Below, one piece after another: positions 53,362 through 62,910 of a stretch of DNA of 64,000 nt. The notes under the pieces are model-generated. The model was given only the letters and a program-made list of their open reading frames with translations. It had not been told where the DNA came from and searched no databases. How positions within the stretch are numbered: position 1 is the first letter of the stretch; each line of letters opens with the position of its first letter. The stretch is taken from positions 1-64,000 of the forward strand of contig SSEL01000022.1 in NCBI GenBank assembly GCA_008012315.1, in the 5' to 3' direction. This DNA comes from Rhodospirillaceae bacterium (lineage in GTDB: Bacteria > Pseudomonadota > Alphaproteobacteria > Dongiales > Dongiaceae). Made by a program: the position numbers and the translations under genes.

Positions 53362-53665
53362 CTGCTCTACTCCATGAAGACAGCGACGCGCCATTGCGGC
53401 ACGTCCTTGGTCCAGTGACAGGAGGTTACCCTAGCCAAGGCCCGTTAACAAATTATTGAGGTCGGCTTATTGGATCCGGCCGGTCCCGGCGGAAGGCTTC
53501 GCGCCCGGCTTGACGCAGGAAGTCGCTTCATTGGCAAAAATCGGCGCTTTTTTGTCTAGAAGCGGCATCGTGGTCGACTTAGCTTATGCAATATCGCAAT
53601 TGCAAAATTAACGGGCCGCCCAGCAATGCCATAGGCTGAGCCGGCAGCCCGGAAAGAGAGTTCCC

Positions 53666-54568
53666 ATGTCGCCGTCCTCGCCGCGTATCCGCCCGCGCCG
53701 TTCCGTCCTCTATTTGCCGGGCAGCAATGCCCGCGCCCTGGAGAAGGCCCGGACACTGCCGGCGGATGGCTTGATCCTCGATCTGGAAGACGCCGTGGCG
53801 CCGGAGGCCAAGGAGGCCGCCCGCAATATGGTGGCCGAGGCGGTGCGCGCGGCTTCCTTCGGCCATCGTGAAGTCGTGGTCCGGGTCAACGGGCTCGACA
53901 CGCCTTGGGGCAGCGACGACGTGCTGGCGATGGCCAAGGCCGGCGCCGATGCCGTGCTTTTCCCCAAGATTCAATCGCCGACCGATGTCCGTATGGCGGT
54001 TGCCGCCCTGGACCGGGCCAGCGCACCGGCGAGCTTGCCGGTCTGGATCATGGCGGAAACGCCACGCTCCATCCTGCATATCGACGCCATCGCCGCTTCC
54101 AGCCATCGCCTGGCCTGCATCGTCGCCGGCACCTCGGACCTGACCCGGGAATTGCGCGCCCGCCATACGGCCAGCCGCGACAGCGTCTATACCGCCCTGT
54201 CGCTGACCGTTCTGGCCGCCCGCGCCCACGGCCTGGACGTGCTGGACGGCGTGCATCTGGACCTCGAGGACGAAGCAGGCTTCGCCTTCACCTGCGAGCA
54301 GGGCCGCAACATGGGCTTCGACGGCAAGACGCTGATCCATCCCAGGCAGATCGATATCGCCAATCGCGCCTTCGCCCCCTCGGACAAGGAACTCGCTTTG
54401 GCCCGGAAGGTCGTGGCAGCCTGGCAGGAAGCCCGCGCAGGCGGCAAAGGCATCTGCGTCGTCGACAACCGCCTGATCGAAAAGCTGCATGTTGAGGAAT
54501 TCGAACGCCTGCTGGCGCTCGACGCGGCAATCGGCCGGTTGGGAACCCGGCCGGCCGCCGCCGCGTGA
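53666..54568 (+). CDS. CitE-like HpcH/HpaI aldolase family lyase
   Basis: 300 residues, TIM-barrel. N-terminal RRSVLYLPGSNARALEKARTLPADGLILDLEDAV is the CitE/Mcl opening with the metal-binding glutamate/aspartate pair; VVVRVNGLDTPWGSDDV and LPVWIMAETPRSILHIDAI follow. FDGKTLIHPRQI closes the family pattern. Members cleave malyl-CoA, citramalyl-CoA or similar esters, or act as malyl-CoA thioesterases. The 1-carbon or C4/C5 acid handled is unknown. No citrate lyase gamma or alpha genes are nearby, so a stand-alone CoA lyase or thioesterase is likelier than citrate lyase. Confidence 0.87.
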   Translation: MSPSSPRIRPRRSVLYLPGSNARALEKARTLPADGLILDLEDAVAPEAKEAARNMVAEAVRAASFGHREVVVRVNGLDTPWGSDDVLAMAKAGADAVLFPKIQSPTDVRMAVAALDRASAPASLPVWIMAETPRSILHIDAIAASSHRLACIVAGTSDLTRELRARHTASRDSVYTALSLTVLAARAHGLDVLDGVHLDLEDEAGFAFTCEQGRNMGFDGKTLIHPRQIDIANRAFAPSDKELALARKVVAAWQEARAGGKGICVVDNRLIEKLHVEEFERLLALDAAIGRLGTRPAAAA

Positions 54569-54624
54569 CGTAAATACGTCGGCCGTTTTGCCGGGTGTCG
54601 CCTTGCCTGGCGCTGCCTACCTGA

Positions 54625-55362
54625 TCAGGCAGCCCTCCCCCGGCGCTCCTGAATGATCGAGGTCCAGCGCTGGGTCACGACACGGCAGAAATCAGCCGCG
54701 CGCCGGCCGTGTTTCTTGAGTTCCTCGCTGGCCCGCGCCAATTCGGCGGCGCCTTTGACATCGCCGAAGCGCTTCATGATCACATGGCCGAAACTCTCGA
54801 TCCAGTGGCGCGCCTGGTCTTCCGAAACCTCGAAGTGGCACTGGAAGCCATAAGTGGTCTGGCCGAAACGGAACGCTTGGTTTTCACAGGTGCTGCCGGT
54901 CATCAGGCGCACGCCCTTGTCGGGAATCCCGAAGGTATCCTCATGCCACTGCATGATCCGCTGACGCGGCGCGAGACCGGTCAATAACGGGTCGTCCTGG
55001 CCATCCGACGTGATATCGATCGGCAGGAAGCCGTATTCGAATTCATCGTTGCGGCGGACCTGGGCGCCGAAGGCCCGGGCCAGCAATTGACCGCCCAGGC
55101 ATAAGCCAAGCATCGGCTTGGCCTGTTCGTGAAAGGCGCGCAGGAGATCCAGCATCGGCGGGAAGGCCGGGAAATTCTTGTCGTCACCGGCATGTTGTGG
55201 CCCGCCGAGAATGACGGCCGCGTCGTAATCGCCGGGTTCGGCCGGCAGCTTGTCGCCGCCATGCGGCAGGATGGTGCTGAGCTTCGCACCCGCCGCCATC
55301 AAATAATCGCCCACCAGCGATACCGGCGATGAATGATCGTTTTGAATGACGAGAACACGCAT
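54625..55362 (-). CDS. Class I glutamine amidotransferase-like protein
   Basis: 245 residues. The nucleophile is C88 in MLGLCLGGQLLARAFG; the histidine and glutamate are expected in YGFQCHFEVSEDQ. GGPQHAGDD holds the oxyanion-loop-like glycines. Similar stand-alone proteins hydrolyse gamma-glutamyl compounds or act as amidotransferase subunits. ATG at MRVLVIQ (start after a GAG codon) was preferred; a GTG nine bases upstream follows AGGAGG too closely. Whether the substrate is gamma-glutamylputrescine (PuuD-like) is open; the motif SSPVSLVGDYL differs from PuuD. Confidence 0.82.
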   Translation of the reverse strand: MRVLVIQNDHSSPVSLVGDYLMAAGAKLSTILPHGGDKLPAEPGDYDAAVILGGPQHAGDDKNFPAFPPMLDLLRAFHEQAKPMLGLCLGGQLLARAFGAQVRRNDEFEYGFLPIDITSDGQDDPLLTGLAPRQRIMQWHEDTFGIPDKGVRLMTGSTCENQAFRFGQTTYGFQCHFEVSEDQARHWIESFGHVIMKRFGDVKGAAELARASEELKKHGRRAADFCRVVTQRWTSIIQERRGRAA

Positions 55363-55547
55363 CTCGGCCACGGCCTCCTAACCCCGCATGTAGACACGGC
55401 CGTTGCCAGTTTTGGACCGGCATCGGCCGCTCATGGTCGATAAAGGCAGATCATGGCGCAGCCTTTTGTCGGATGCAACGGTTCGGAAACAATTGGCGCC
55501 GGCGCCGGCCTTAACCAATATTCGCCGCAAAATTCGGGTTCGGCCGA

Positions 55548-57062
55548 TTAGTTAATGGTCGATTGAGCTGCCGGCAAAAGCCGGTCGGACGGCAGGACGA
55601 TCATGGCGCGCGTCCCTTTTCCAACCTCGCTTTCCAATTCCAATCTGCCGCCATGGCGTTCGACCAGCAGGCGGCTGAGGGAAAGGCCAAGGCCCGTGCC
55701 CGCGGTGCTACGGTTGAGCGTGTTGGACACCTGGACGAAGGGCATGAAGATCCGGTTGAGATCCTCCGGCGAAATGCCGATGCCACGATCCGCGACGGAG
55801 ATGATCAACTGACCTTCACCATCGATCTCGGCGGCAAGATCGATCTGGCTCTGCAACGGCGAGAACTTGATGGCATTGGAGAGCAGATTGATCAGCACCT
55901 GGCGCAAGCGCCGCTCATCGCCCATCAGCATTACCTGCGGCAAAGGTGAGAGTTCCAGCGTGATCTCCGACTTGGCCGCCTGGCCCGAGGCGATACGGGT
56001 TGCCGCCGTCATCAGTGCCGGCAGGAAGACCTGTTCCTGCACGATCTCCATGCGGTCGGCTTCGAGCTTCGAGTAATCCAGGATGTCGTTGATCAGCGAC
56101 AGCAGATGCTGTCCGCTGCTGCGGATATCGTCGAGATATTCGGCCAGCCGGTCCGGCATCTTGCCGACCGAGGCGTCGATCATCAGAAGTTCGGAAAAGC
56201 CGATGATGGCATTCAGCGGCGTCCGCAATTCATGGCTCATCGTCGCCAGGAACTGCGATTTCGCCTTGCTGGCGGATGCCGCATGCCGCCGCGCGGTTTC
56301 CAGTTCGGCGGCATGGAGATGCGCCTGTTCGACGGTCCGCTCCAGCAGCACCATCATGGTGCCGATGGCGGCATACCGGCCGTTCTCGGTGATGACAAAG
56401 CCAGTGCCGATGGCTTCGGGATGATCGAAAGCGATCATCGCTTTCAACGGATCGATCGTCGTCGACACATCGACCGCCAAAGGCCGGGTATTGATCAACG
56501 GCGCAACCGGGCGGCGATTATAGACGTCGTACCAGAGCGGCTGGGAGAACTGGAACAGCAGCCGGTCCCGCTCGATCACGCCGATCAACTCGTCGTCAGG
56601 TCCCACGACCGCGAAGATCGGCAGCGACGGATGCGCGGAAAACAGATCCAGCACCTCGCCACCGGTCAAATCGGCGCTGATTGGCGGCGCAGGCAGTGCC
56701 ACATCCCGGGCCGTATAGCGCGTGATCTGGATTTCACCCATGTCCGGCTCACTGGGGAACCGGTCCTGGTTTGCCATGGCTAATTCAGGCATCTGGTCAA
56801 ATCCGCGCATACCACGATGGATCTGGGAGAAACTGGCGGGAGCCGGGGCGATATCAGCCGGTGCAGTATCTGCCCTCGAAGGAGTTGCTAAATCGTTAGT
56901 CCGGACGTCACAAGCGCCGGTCTCCATGCGACGAGCGATCGTCGCGCCAGCCCGTTGCTGGCCGCTACTGGCGCTGTCAGCCGCGCCCTGCCAGCGGGCA
57001 GGCGACCGGTCCGTATCCAAGGCGCGCCTCATTTGCCAGTCGGGCCGCGGACGTGCAGTCAT
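55548..57062 (-). CDS. Sensor histidine kinase with CBS-like N-terminal region
   Basis: 504 residues, no transmembrane helix. The first ~110 are low-complexity (A/P/R-rich). Residues ~112-240 look like a CBS-type nucleotide-sensing module (LPIFAVVGPDDELIGVIERDRLLF, RPVAPLINTRPLAVDVSTTIDPLKAMIA, FVITENGRYAAIGTM). HisKA follows with H277 in FLATMSHELRTPLNAIIGF, then HATPase with LRQVLINLLSNAIKFSP, VADRGIGISPED and GTGLGLSLSRLL. Lacks its own receiver. The ATG with GGAG seven bases upstream gives the longest form; several internal ATGs lack ribosome sites. A cytosolic kinase sensing a nucleotide or redox state is plausible; the partner regulator is not adjacent. Confidence 0.85.
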   Translation of the reverse strand: MTARPRPDWQMRRALDTDRSPARWQGAADSASSGQQRAGATIARRMETGACDVRTNDLATPSRADTAPADIAPAPASFSQIHRGMRGFDQMPELAMANQDRFPSEPDMGEIQITRYTARDVALPAPPISADLTGGEVLDLFSAHPSLPIFAVVGPDDELIGVIERDRLLFQFSQPLWYDVYNRRPVAPLINTRPLAVDVSTTIDPLKAMIAFDHPEAIGTGFVITENGRYAAIGTMMVLLERTVEQAHLHAAELETARRHAASASKAKSQFLATMSHELRTPLNAIIGFSELLMIDASVGKMPDRLAEYLDDIRSSGQHLLSLINDILDYSKLEADRMEIVQEQVFLPALMTAATRIASGQAAKSEITLELSPLPQVMLMGDERRLRQVLINLLSNAIKFSPLQSQIDLAAEIDGEGQLIISVADRGIGISPEDLNRIFMPFVQVSNTLNRSTAGTGLGLSLSRLLVERHGGRLELESEVGKGTRAMIVLPSDRLLPAAQSTIN

Positions 57063-57352
57063 GGGATTGCTCCATCGGCTACGATGGATCGTCTCGACAC
57101 ATGATGCGGAGCTCCAATCGATCGTTAGCGCGGCGACCGTACCTGTGTTCAGCGACAGATTAATGACGAACGGATGACGGCCTCACATCACCGTATATCG
57201 TTCGCTATTTTCTGGGATTGTCTGCCTTCGCGACGGCGTCCTCTCACCCCCGCCATGAACCTGCTTCATGAACCTGCGAGGTTGCACAGATCCGCAACCC
57301 GGCGCGGGTTACCCGGTGCAGGCGATACGATAGCTGTGTCTGCGGGAGCGGA

Positions 57353-58147
57353 TTATCGGCCGTAACGATAGAGTTCGGTGCCGTTCTCTTCCAGCCATTC
57401 ACGCGACGCGTTGACCGTCCGGCACAATTCGCCGCACAGCTTCCAGAAACGCGGGCCGTGATTCATCTCCTTGAGATGGGCGATCTCATGAGAGATGACA
57501 TAGTCCAGGACATGCCGGGGCGCCAGAACGAGACGCCAGGAGAAAGACAGCTCCCCCTCGCTGGTGCAGCTGCCCCACCGGCTCTTGGTGTCACGGATGG
57601 TGATACGCTTGATCTTGCGGCCGATCTGTTCCGCCTTGGCATGGGCCCGCATCTCGATCTCGCGGCGCGCTTCCAGCTTGAGCCAATCGGCAACGCGGCG
57701 GCGCAGATGCGCCTCCTGTCCGGCAACGTGAATCTCCTGATCCTCGCACCAGACAACGCCACGCGCGGTAGGCCGATGACGGATGCAATGATCGATGCCG
57801 AGAAAGGGAATGACGGCGCCATGTTCGAAGGGCACCGTCTCCGGTAATTGATCGAGACGCTCCGCGATCCATTCCTTGTTCGACAGCACGAAGCGCTTGC
57901 CCTCATCACGCGATGTGCGTTTTGGCAGGACCACAACGATACGCGAAGAGCCATAATCGAGGCGCATAATGATGCGCCGCGCGCGACTGTTCTGCTGAAA
58001 GACGAGGGGAACGCTGCGAGCCGTGAAATTGAGCATCTGGACGTCGGTGGCTTCCGCCATCGGCCGACGTCGCGCGCGCCCTTTCGGAGACTTCGCACTC
58101 TCCTTCTGTTGTGCGCTTTTTTCGCGATTTTTCGGGACTTTCGGCAT
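57353..58147 (-). CDS. YgjP-type zinc metallopeptidase (DUF45)
   Basis: 264 residues. The zinc motif is HEIAHLKEMNHGPRFWKLCG near the C terminus, matching the WLM/YgjP family (HExxH plus downstream His). SRWGSCTSEGELSFSWRLVLAP is another conserved block. The N-terminal 30 residues are lysine-rich and may be a late addition; an ATG at MAEATDV further in is an alternative start. Function of the family is a predicted protease or chaperone in the cytoplasm. Confidence 0.87.
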   Translation of the reverse strand: MPKVPKNREKSAQQKESAKSPKGRARRRPMAEATDVQMLNFTARSVPLVFQQNSRARRIIMRLDYGSSRIVVVLPKRTSRDEGKRFVLSNKEWIAERLDQLPETVPFEHGAVIPFLGIDHCIRHRPTARGVVWCEDQEIHVAGQEAHLRRRVADWLKLEARREIEMRAHAKAEQIGRKIKRITIRDTKSRWGSCTSEGELSFSWRLVLAPRHVLDYVISHEIAHLKEMNHGPRFWKLCGELCRTVNASREWLEENGTELYRYGR

Positions 58148-58208
58148 GCCTACATCGATTGCTGAAGAGATCTGATGCCGGCAGTCTAGGCCCCCTTAAA
58201 GCCTCGGT

Positions 58209-59159
58209 TCAACCACTTACGCCTTTTTTCGATCTTGAGCTTTTATTCTTATCCACTTGGCTTCGCTCAGCCGAAATAAGGGTCTGTTTTCGCTCAATTC
58301 CCCAGGCATACCCGCCAATATTTCCGTCATTACGCAAAGCGCGGTGACACGGAATTGCCAGTGCGACGGGATTGGCGCCGCAAGCCTGGCCGACCGCGCG
58401 GGCGGCGCCGGGCTGGCCGATCGCGGCGGCGATTTCGCCATAAGAGCGAGTTTCTCCACGGGGGATGCGATTCAGCTCCTCCCAGACCCGCCGCTGGAAA
58501 GCGGTCGCCTGGATATCCAGGGACAGATCGGCATGCGGCAGATCGCCGCGCATCCGGCCCATCAATTCCGCCATGTAGATTGCCACGGTCCGGTCGTTGC
58601 GCTTGATCTCCATGGCGGCGGGAAATTCACCTTTCAGGCCGAGGATCAGATCCTCTTCCGCATCGCCCAGTTCGACGCGGCACAAGCCCCGCTCGGTCGC
58701 CGCGACCAGGATCAGGCCAAGCGCACAAGACGCGATGCCGTAAGTGATGCGCGCCCCGCGGCCCCCTTTCGCATAGCTGGCCGGCGTCATGCCGAGCGCC
58801 GCATCGGCCCGTTCATAGACCCGGCTGGACGAGCCATAGCCCGCGTCGAAGGTGGCGCCGGCAACACCGCCATGGCCCGCCTTGAGCCCGCTCTGCAGGC
58901 GCTTCAGCCGCAAGGCATCGTCGTATTGCCGGGGAGTGACGCCCGTCAGGCGTTTGAACTGGCGCTGCAAATGCCAGGGACTGAGGCCGCAATGGGCGGC
59001 CAGTTCGTCCAAGGTCACCGGACCTTCGGGATAGGTGGCAACGCGTTGTTCGATATACGCGACCGCGCGGCGCGCCATGGCCAGACCGCCGGTCTCGCCG
59101 GTTTCCTGTAGCTGAGACAACATATCGGTATCCTGTGGCTTCGGTTTCACTTTGCTCAT
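58209..59159 (-). CDS. Ada-like protein: AraC-type HTH fused to O6-methylguanine-DNA methyltransferase
   Basis: 316 residues. An AraC-type helix-turn-helix spans about 30-130 ([36 protein letters not shown]). The C-terminal methyltransferase domain has its acceptor C271 in IPCHR, preceded by [44 protein letters not shown]. The N-terminal zinc/phosphotriester domain of E. coli Ada is absent. So it repairs O6-methylguanine but cannot be switched on in the Ada manner by phosphotriester methylation. The C-terminal tail is lysine-rich. A GTG six bases upstream is a possible alternative start. Confidence 0.9.
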   Translation of the reverse strand: MSKVKPKPQDTDMLSQLQETGETGGLAMARRAVAYIEQRVATYPEGPVTLDELAAHCGLSPWHLQRQFKRLTGVTPRQYDDALRLKRLQSGLKAGHGGVAGATFDAGYGSSSRVYERADAALGMTPASYAKGGRGARITYGIASCALGLILVAATERGLCRVELGDAEEDLILGLKGEFPAAMEIKRNDRTVAIYMAELMGRMRGDLPHADLSLDIQATAFQRRVWEELNRIPRGETRSYGEIAAAIGQPGAARAVGQACGANPVALAIPCHRALRNDGNIGGYAWGIERKQTLISAERSQVDKNKSSRSKKGVSG

Positions 59160-59277
59160 GACCACCGATTTAAGCTGCTCCAGGCGATTTCTCTATCCGA
59201 TGCTTGCGCCGGGCCGGGCCGATTGTATGCTGGGCGGCAAGCTGTCGCCATCGCGTTGCGATCGCAGCGAGCCTTTG

Positions 59278-59724
59278 ATGAGCCATGTCATGCCGCCAGC
59301 ATCGAATACCATGCCGCCATTCCACCTCGCCTTCCCGGTTGCCGATCTCACCGCGACGGAGCATTTCTATGTCGGTCTGCTGGGCTGCCGGATCGGCCGC
59401 CGGGCCGAGAAGTGGATCGATTTCGATTTCTTCGGGCACCAGATCTCGGCCCATTTGCGGCCGGAAGAAACCGGCCTTGCCAAGCGCAACGAGGTCGACG
59501 GCGATCAAGTGCCGGTCCGGCATTTCGGCGCCATCCTCGACTGGGACAACTGGCAGGATCTGGCCGACCGGCTGCAAAAGGCCGAGACCCATTTCATCAT
59601 CGAGCCGCATATCCGCTTCCAGGGACAGGTTGGCGAACAGGCGACGATGTTTCTGCTGGATCCCAGCGGCAATGCCCTGGAGTTCAAATCCTTCAAGGAT
59701 ATGAGCCAGGTCTTCGCAACCTGA
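59278..59724 (+). CDS. VOC-family protein (glyoxalase/bleomycin resistance-like)
   Basis: 148 residues. One VOC module is clear: [23 protein letters not shown], then [12 protein letters not shown] and [17 protein letters not shown]. Metal ligands would be the N-terminal H, mid H and E of EFKSF. Substrate unknown; the family includes glyoxalase I, dioxygenases and resistance proteins. The ATG at MSHVMPP was chosen; upstream in-frame codons continue back toward the Ada gene start on the other strand. Confidence 0.83.
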   Translation: MSHVMPPASNTMPPFHLAFPVADLTATEHFYVGLLGCRIGRRAEKWIDFDFFGHQISAHLRPEETGLAKRNEVDGDQVPVRHFGAILDWDNWQDLADRLQKAETHFIIEPHIRFQGQVGEQATMFLLDPSGNALEFKSFKDMSQVFAT

Positions 59725-59742
59725 ACCGGCGTCTCTTACGAC

Positions 59743-60180
59743 CTACGACCAGTCGACGATGTGATCTTCCAGCGGACCGGCCTTGGTTTCGGTCACGGCA
59801 CGACCGCGCACGGAAATGCCGGCCCGGTGCACGGTCGTCGGATCGCCGGAAACCAAAGGATGCCACCAGGGCAGGTCCTTGCCGTCGCGGATCAGGCGAT
59901 AGGCGCAGGTTTCTGGTAGCCAATTGATCTTCGCCAGGTTGCGCGGCGTCAGCTTGATACAGTCGGGCACCACGTCATGCCGATGGGCGTAATCCTTGCA
60001 GCGGCAGTTTCGCAAATCGAGCTGACGGCAGGCGACATTCGTGAAGAAGAGTTCTTCGGTGTCGTCATCGATCAGCTTGTTGAGGCAGCATTTCCCGCAG
60101 CCGTCACAGAGGCTTTCCCATTGCGCGCGCGACATTTGCCCGAGCTTGGTGGTTTTCCAGAAGGGAAGATCGTCAGCCAT
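59743..60180 (-). CDS. YcgN/UPF0260-type cysteine-rich protein
   Basis: 145 residues. Two cysteine groups, [15 protein letters not shown] and [15 protein letters not shown], followed by DCIKL and CAYRLI, match the UPF0260/YcgN family (zinc- or iron-chelating domain). Function unknown. The ATG follows the family opening [12 protein letters not shown]. Convergent with the VOC gene. Confidence 0.9.
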   Translation of the reverse strand: MADDLPFWKTTKLGQMSRAQWESLCDGCGKCCLNKLIDDDTEELFFTNVACRQLDLRNCRCKDYAHRHDVVPDCIKLTPRNLAKINWLPETCAYRLIRDGKDLPWWHPLVSGDPTTVHRAGISVRGRAVTETKAGPLEDHIVDWS

Positions 60181-60263
60181 GATGTCATCCTCGGCATGGC
60201 GGCCCGCTGCCGCTGTGAGCGGCTTCGGCCGGCAGTCTGCTGCTCGACCCGATCGCCTCGCGA

Positions 60264-61502
60264 TCAGCCGCCTTGCGCCAACACGAATTCCCGCCAGCGC
60301 GGATAGATCTCCTGACGCCAGCGACGGCCATTGAAGATACCGTAATGGCCGACATTTTTCTGCAGGTGATGCACTTTTTTATCGGCCGCCAGATTGCGGC
60401 AAAGATCATGCGCCACCCGGGTCTGGCCGGCGCCGGAAATATCGTCCAGCTCGCCCTCGATGGTCATGAGCCCGGTCCGTTGGATCGCCGCCGGCTCAAC
60501 CAGCACGCCGCGATGTCGGAACTTGCCTTCGGCCAGGCTGTGTTCCTGGAACACGTGACGTACGGTGTCGAGGTAGAAATCCGCCGACAGGTCCATCACC
60601 GACAGATACTCATCATAGAAACGGCGGTGCGTATCAGCACTTTCGCCATCGCCCTTCACCAGGTTCTGGAAAAACTCCAGATGCGATCCGACGTGACGGT
60701 CGGGATTCATCGAGACGAAGCTGCCGAGCTGCAGGAAGCCGGGATAGACCCGCCGCAGCGCGCCCGGATGCCAGAGCGGCACCGTATGCACCATGGTGCG
60801 CTCGAACCAGTCCAGCGGGTAATTCGCCGACAGCTCATTGACTTCGGTCGGATTGACGCGGGTATCGATCGGCCCGCCCATCAAGGTCACCGAACGCGGC
60901 TGCATCGGATCGTTGAACGAGGCCATCAAGGCAACCGCCGAGAGAACCGGCGGCGATGGCTGGCAAACCGCGATGACATGGGTTTCGGCGCCGAGATGGC
61001 GGATGAAGTCGAGGACGTAATCGATGTAATCGGCGAGATCGAAGCCACCCTGGGACAGGGGCACCAGCCGGGCATCGGCCCAATCGGTGACATAGACGTC
61101 GTTGTCGGGCAGCAGGGTTTCGACCGTGCCCCGCAGCAAGGTCGCGTAGTGGCCGGACATCGGCGCTACCACCAGAACCTTCGGCTGCAGCTGCGGCTGC
61201 GCAGCTTTGGCCGGCAGATCGCGATGAAAATTCAGGAGATTGCAGAAGGGTTTATGGAGGACCACCGTCTCCTTGACCGCAACCTCCTCACCGCCGATGA
61301 CGGTATGGTGCAGTCCGAAGCTCGGTTTCCGGTGACGCTTCGTCGTGCGGTCGAAGATTTCACACATCGCCGCCGTCGCCCGCCCCGCCGTCGTATAGGA
61401 GGCTGGCATCATGGGGTTGGTCAGCATGTGCTGCCAATATCGCGCGACCATGCGGGCCGGCGCCAGACTGAGCAATTGGGCATCGACTGCCTGATAAAGC
61501 AT
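60264..61502 (-). CDS. phaZ: Intracellular polyhydroxyalkanoate depolymerase PhaZ
   Basis: 412 residues, the normal length for the family. The catalytic cysteine lies in [18 protein letters not shown] at about residue 180, the Asp/His pair further on, with [14 protein letters not shown] and the C-terminal [22 protein letters not shown] typical of PhaZ1. It mobilises stored PHB to oligomers or monomers, complementing the synthesis genes near 34-38 kb. The ATG at MLYQAVD was chosen because most family members begin so; an ATG 48 bases upstream lacks a ribosome site. A TGC-rich element is about 170 bp upstream. Confidence 0.92.
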   Translation of the reverse strand: MLYQAVDAQLLSLAPARMVARYWQHMLTNPMMPASYTTAGRATAAMCEIFDRTTKRHRKPSFGLHHTVIGGEEVAVKETVVLHKPFCNLLNFHRDLPAKAAQPQLQPKVLVVAPMSGHYATLLRGTVETLLPDNDVYVTDWADARLVPLSQGGFDLADYIDYVLDFIRHLGAETHVIAVCQPSPPVLSAVALMASFNDPMQPRSVTLMGGPIDTRVNPTEVNELSANYPLDWFERTMVHTVPLWHPGALRRVYPGFLQLGSFVSMNPDRHVGSHLEFFQNLVKGDGESADTHRRFYDEYLSVMDLSADFYLDTVRHVFQEHSLAEGKFRHRGVLVEPAAIQRTGLMTIEGELDDISGAGQTRVAHDLCRNLAADKKVHHLQKNVGHYGIFNGRRWRQEIYPRWREFVLAQGG

Positions 61503-61670
61503 TTGCAAATCCCGATCCGTCCTAGGCTTGCCGGCCAGCGGCACCGTCATTTCGGCTCGAAGGCCGCCCTGACGCTGAATCGAGTCCCCTGGCCGCTACC
61601 CGGACGATCAGTATCGGCCCCCGATCTTTAGAAACGGTAAGTGCCGATTCCGCAGCGCGCAAGAATATTT

Positions 61671-61682
61671 TGCTGCAGCGCA
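61671..61682 (-). promoter_or_regulatory. TGC-rich element upstream of phaZ
   Basis: Minus strand TGCGCTGCAGCA (containing TGCGCTGC) resembles the TGCAYTGC elements at phaR and phaA. It is about 170 bp before phaZ. Weak: one base off the shared 8-mer. Confidence 0.3.
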
Positions 61683-61761
61683 GAATTGTGTTTTTTGATT
61701 ACCGGGCGATGACGCAGTGGGAAGATTTACTAAGCAATTGTTTTAATGGTAATTTTTCAAA

Positions 61762-62160
61762 TTAGCCGAACAATGCAATGGCCAGGAGGGCAATGATCGC
61801 CAAGACGATCGCTAGGACCGTCAAGCCCATGCCGATGCTCCGCAGCCGCCGGTCTTCCGGCATCTGGCCGATTCCCAAAGCATGGGCCAGACGCCCAACC
61901 AGGAGCGGCAACCCCACGGCATTGAGCATGAAACTGCCGGCGCCTTGCAATTCGAGCAGGGCCATGAGAACCAGGGCGATCGGTGCATATTCGGCGAAAT
62001 TCGCCTGCGCCCGGATGCGGCGCTTCAGCGTCTCGCTCGTCCCCTCGCCCAACGGCACATAGGCGCGCCGCCGTTCCAGCATGACGCGGATGCAAAGCGC
62101 CAGGAACAATATGGCGAGCAGCGCCGCATAGACCGCGGTCGTGGTCACGGGAAGAGCCAT
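61762..62160 (-). CDS. MAPEG-family membrane protein
   Basis: 132 residues with four hydrophobic helices (about 8-26, 59-78, 80-95 and 111-130). The MAPEG pattern is RRIRAQANFAEYAPIALVLMALLELQG. Family members use glutathione on hydrophobic or lipid electrophiles in the inner membrane. The start overlaps the SCO gene stop by one base (TAATG), so the two are coupled, unusual for a pair of a copper chaperone-like and a glutathione-linked protein. Confidence 0.88.
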   Translation of the reverse strand: MALPVTTTAVYAALLAILFLALCIRVMLERRRAYVPLGEGTSETLKRRIRAQANFAEYAPIALVLMALLELQGAGSFMLNAVGLPLLVGRLAHALGIGQMPEDRRLRSIGMGLTVLAIVLAIIALLAIALFG

Positions 62161-62759
62161 TAAAGATATTTCCGCACTTCCGCGGCGATATCATCCGGCG
62201 TTGCCTGTGGGCCGAAATGCGCAAGGTAGTTGCCATCCCGATCCATCAAATAGATCAGGGTGCTGTGATTCATCAGATAGTTGTCGGGATCACTTCCGTT
62301 TTCTTTCGTGAAGTAGATCTTATAGGCATGGGCCGCCGCCGTGACCTCCTGGACACTGCCGGTCAGGGCCCGGAGGCGCGGATGAAAATTGCTGGCATAG
62401 TCCTTCATCACCTGCTGGGTGTCGCGCTCCGGATCGATGGTGATGAAAAACGGCGTCACTTGGTCGGCATCGGCGCCCAACTTGTTCAGCGCGGCGGTGA
62501 TGGTCCCCAAAGCCGTGGGGCAGGCATCGGGACAGAAGGTGTAGCCGAAATAGATCAGCGACAATTTGCCTTTCAAATCGGCCTCGGTCACCCGCTTGCC
62601 GTCCTGATCGGTCAGCGAGAACGGCCCGCCGATGGCCACGCTCCCGGTTTCGGCGCCGACGCTGCGCTGATACAGTTTCCAAGAAACAAGGCCGCAGAGC
62701 CCCAAAATTGCCACGAGACAGGCAATCACCAGACCGCGCGCCACTCCTGATTTCGGCAT
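62160..62759 (-). CDS. SCO1/SenC-type copper-binding thioredoxin-fold protein
   Basis: 199 residues. One N-terminal membrane helix (about 8-27) places the domain outside the cytoplasm. The copper motif is C76-P-D-A-C80 in FGYTFCPDACPTALG; the conserved histidine is in YLMNHSTLIYLMD near 163. Supports copper insertion into cytochrome oxidase subunit II, a good companion for the heme A synthase at the left, or has a redox role. Its stop overlaps the MAPEG start by one base. Confidence 0.92.
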   Translation of the reverse strand: MPKSGVARGLVIACLVAILGLCGLVSWKLYQRSVGAETGSVAIGGPFSLTDQDGKRVTEADLKGKLSLIYFGYTFCPDACPTALGTITAALNKLGADADQVTPFFITIDPERDTQQVMKDYASNFHPRLRALTGSVQEVTAAAHAYKIYFTKENGSDPDNYLMNHSTLIYLMDRDGNYLAHFGPQATPDDIAAEVRKYL

Positions 62760-62910
62760 CTAAGCTCTTCCCGCTCTCTGAACCCGGCCACGCTCTCAAC
62801 CCGGGCTGTCCTGCCGGGCCGCATGCGGGGCTACCATACTGCCGGCCTTACGTCGACCGCCAGTACCCCGCAAGCGACGTGGGATTATGTCGCAGGTGAC
62901 GGCTTCCGGA

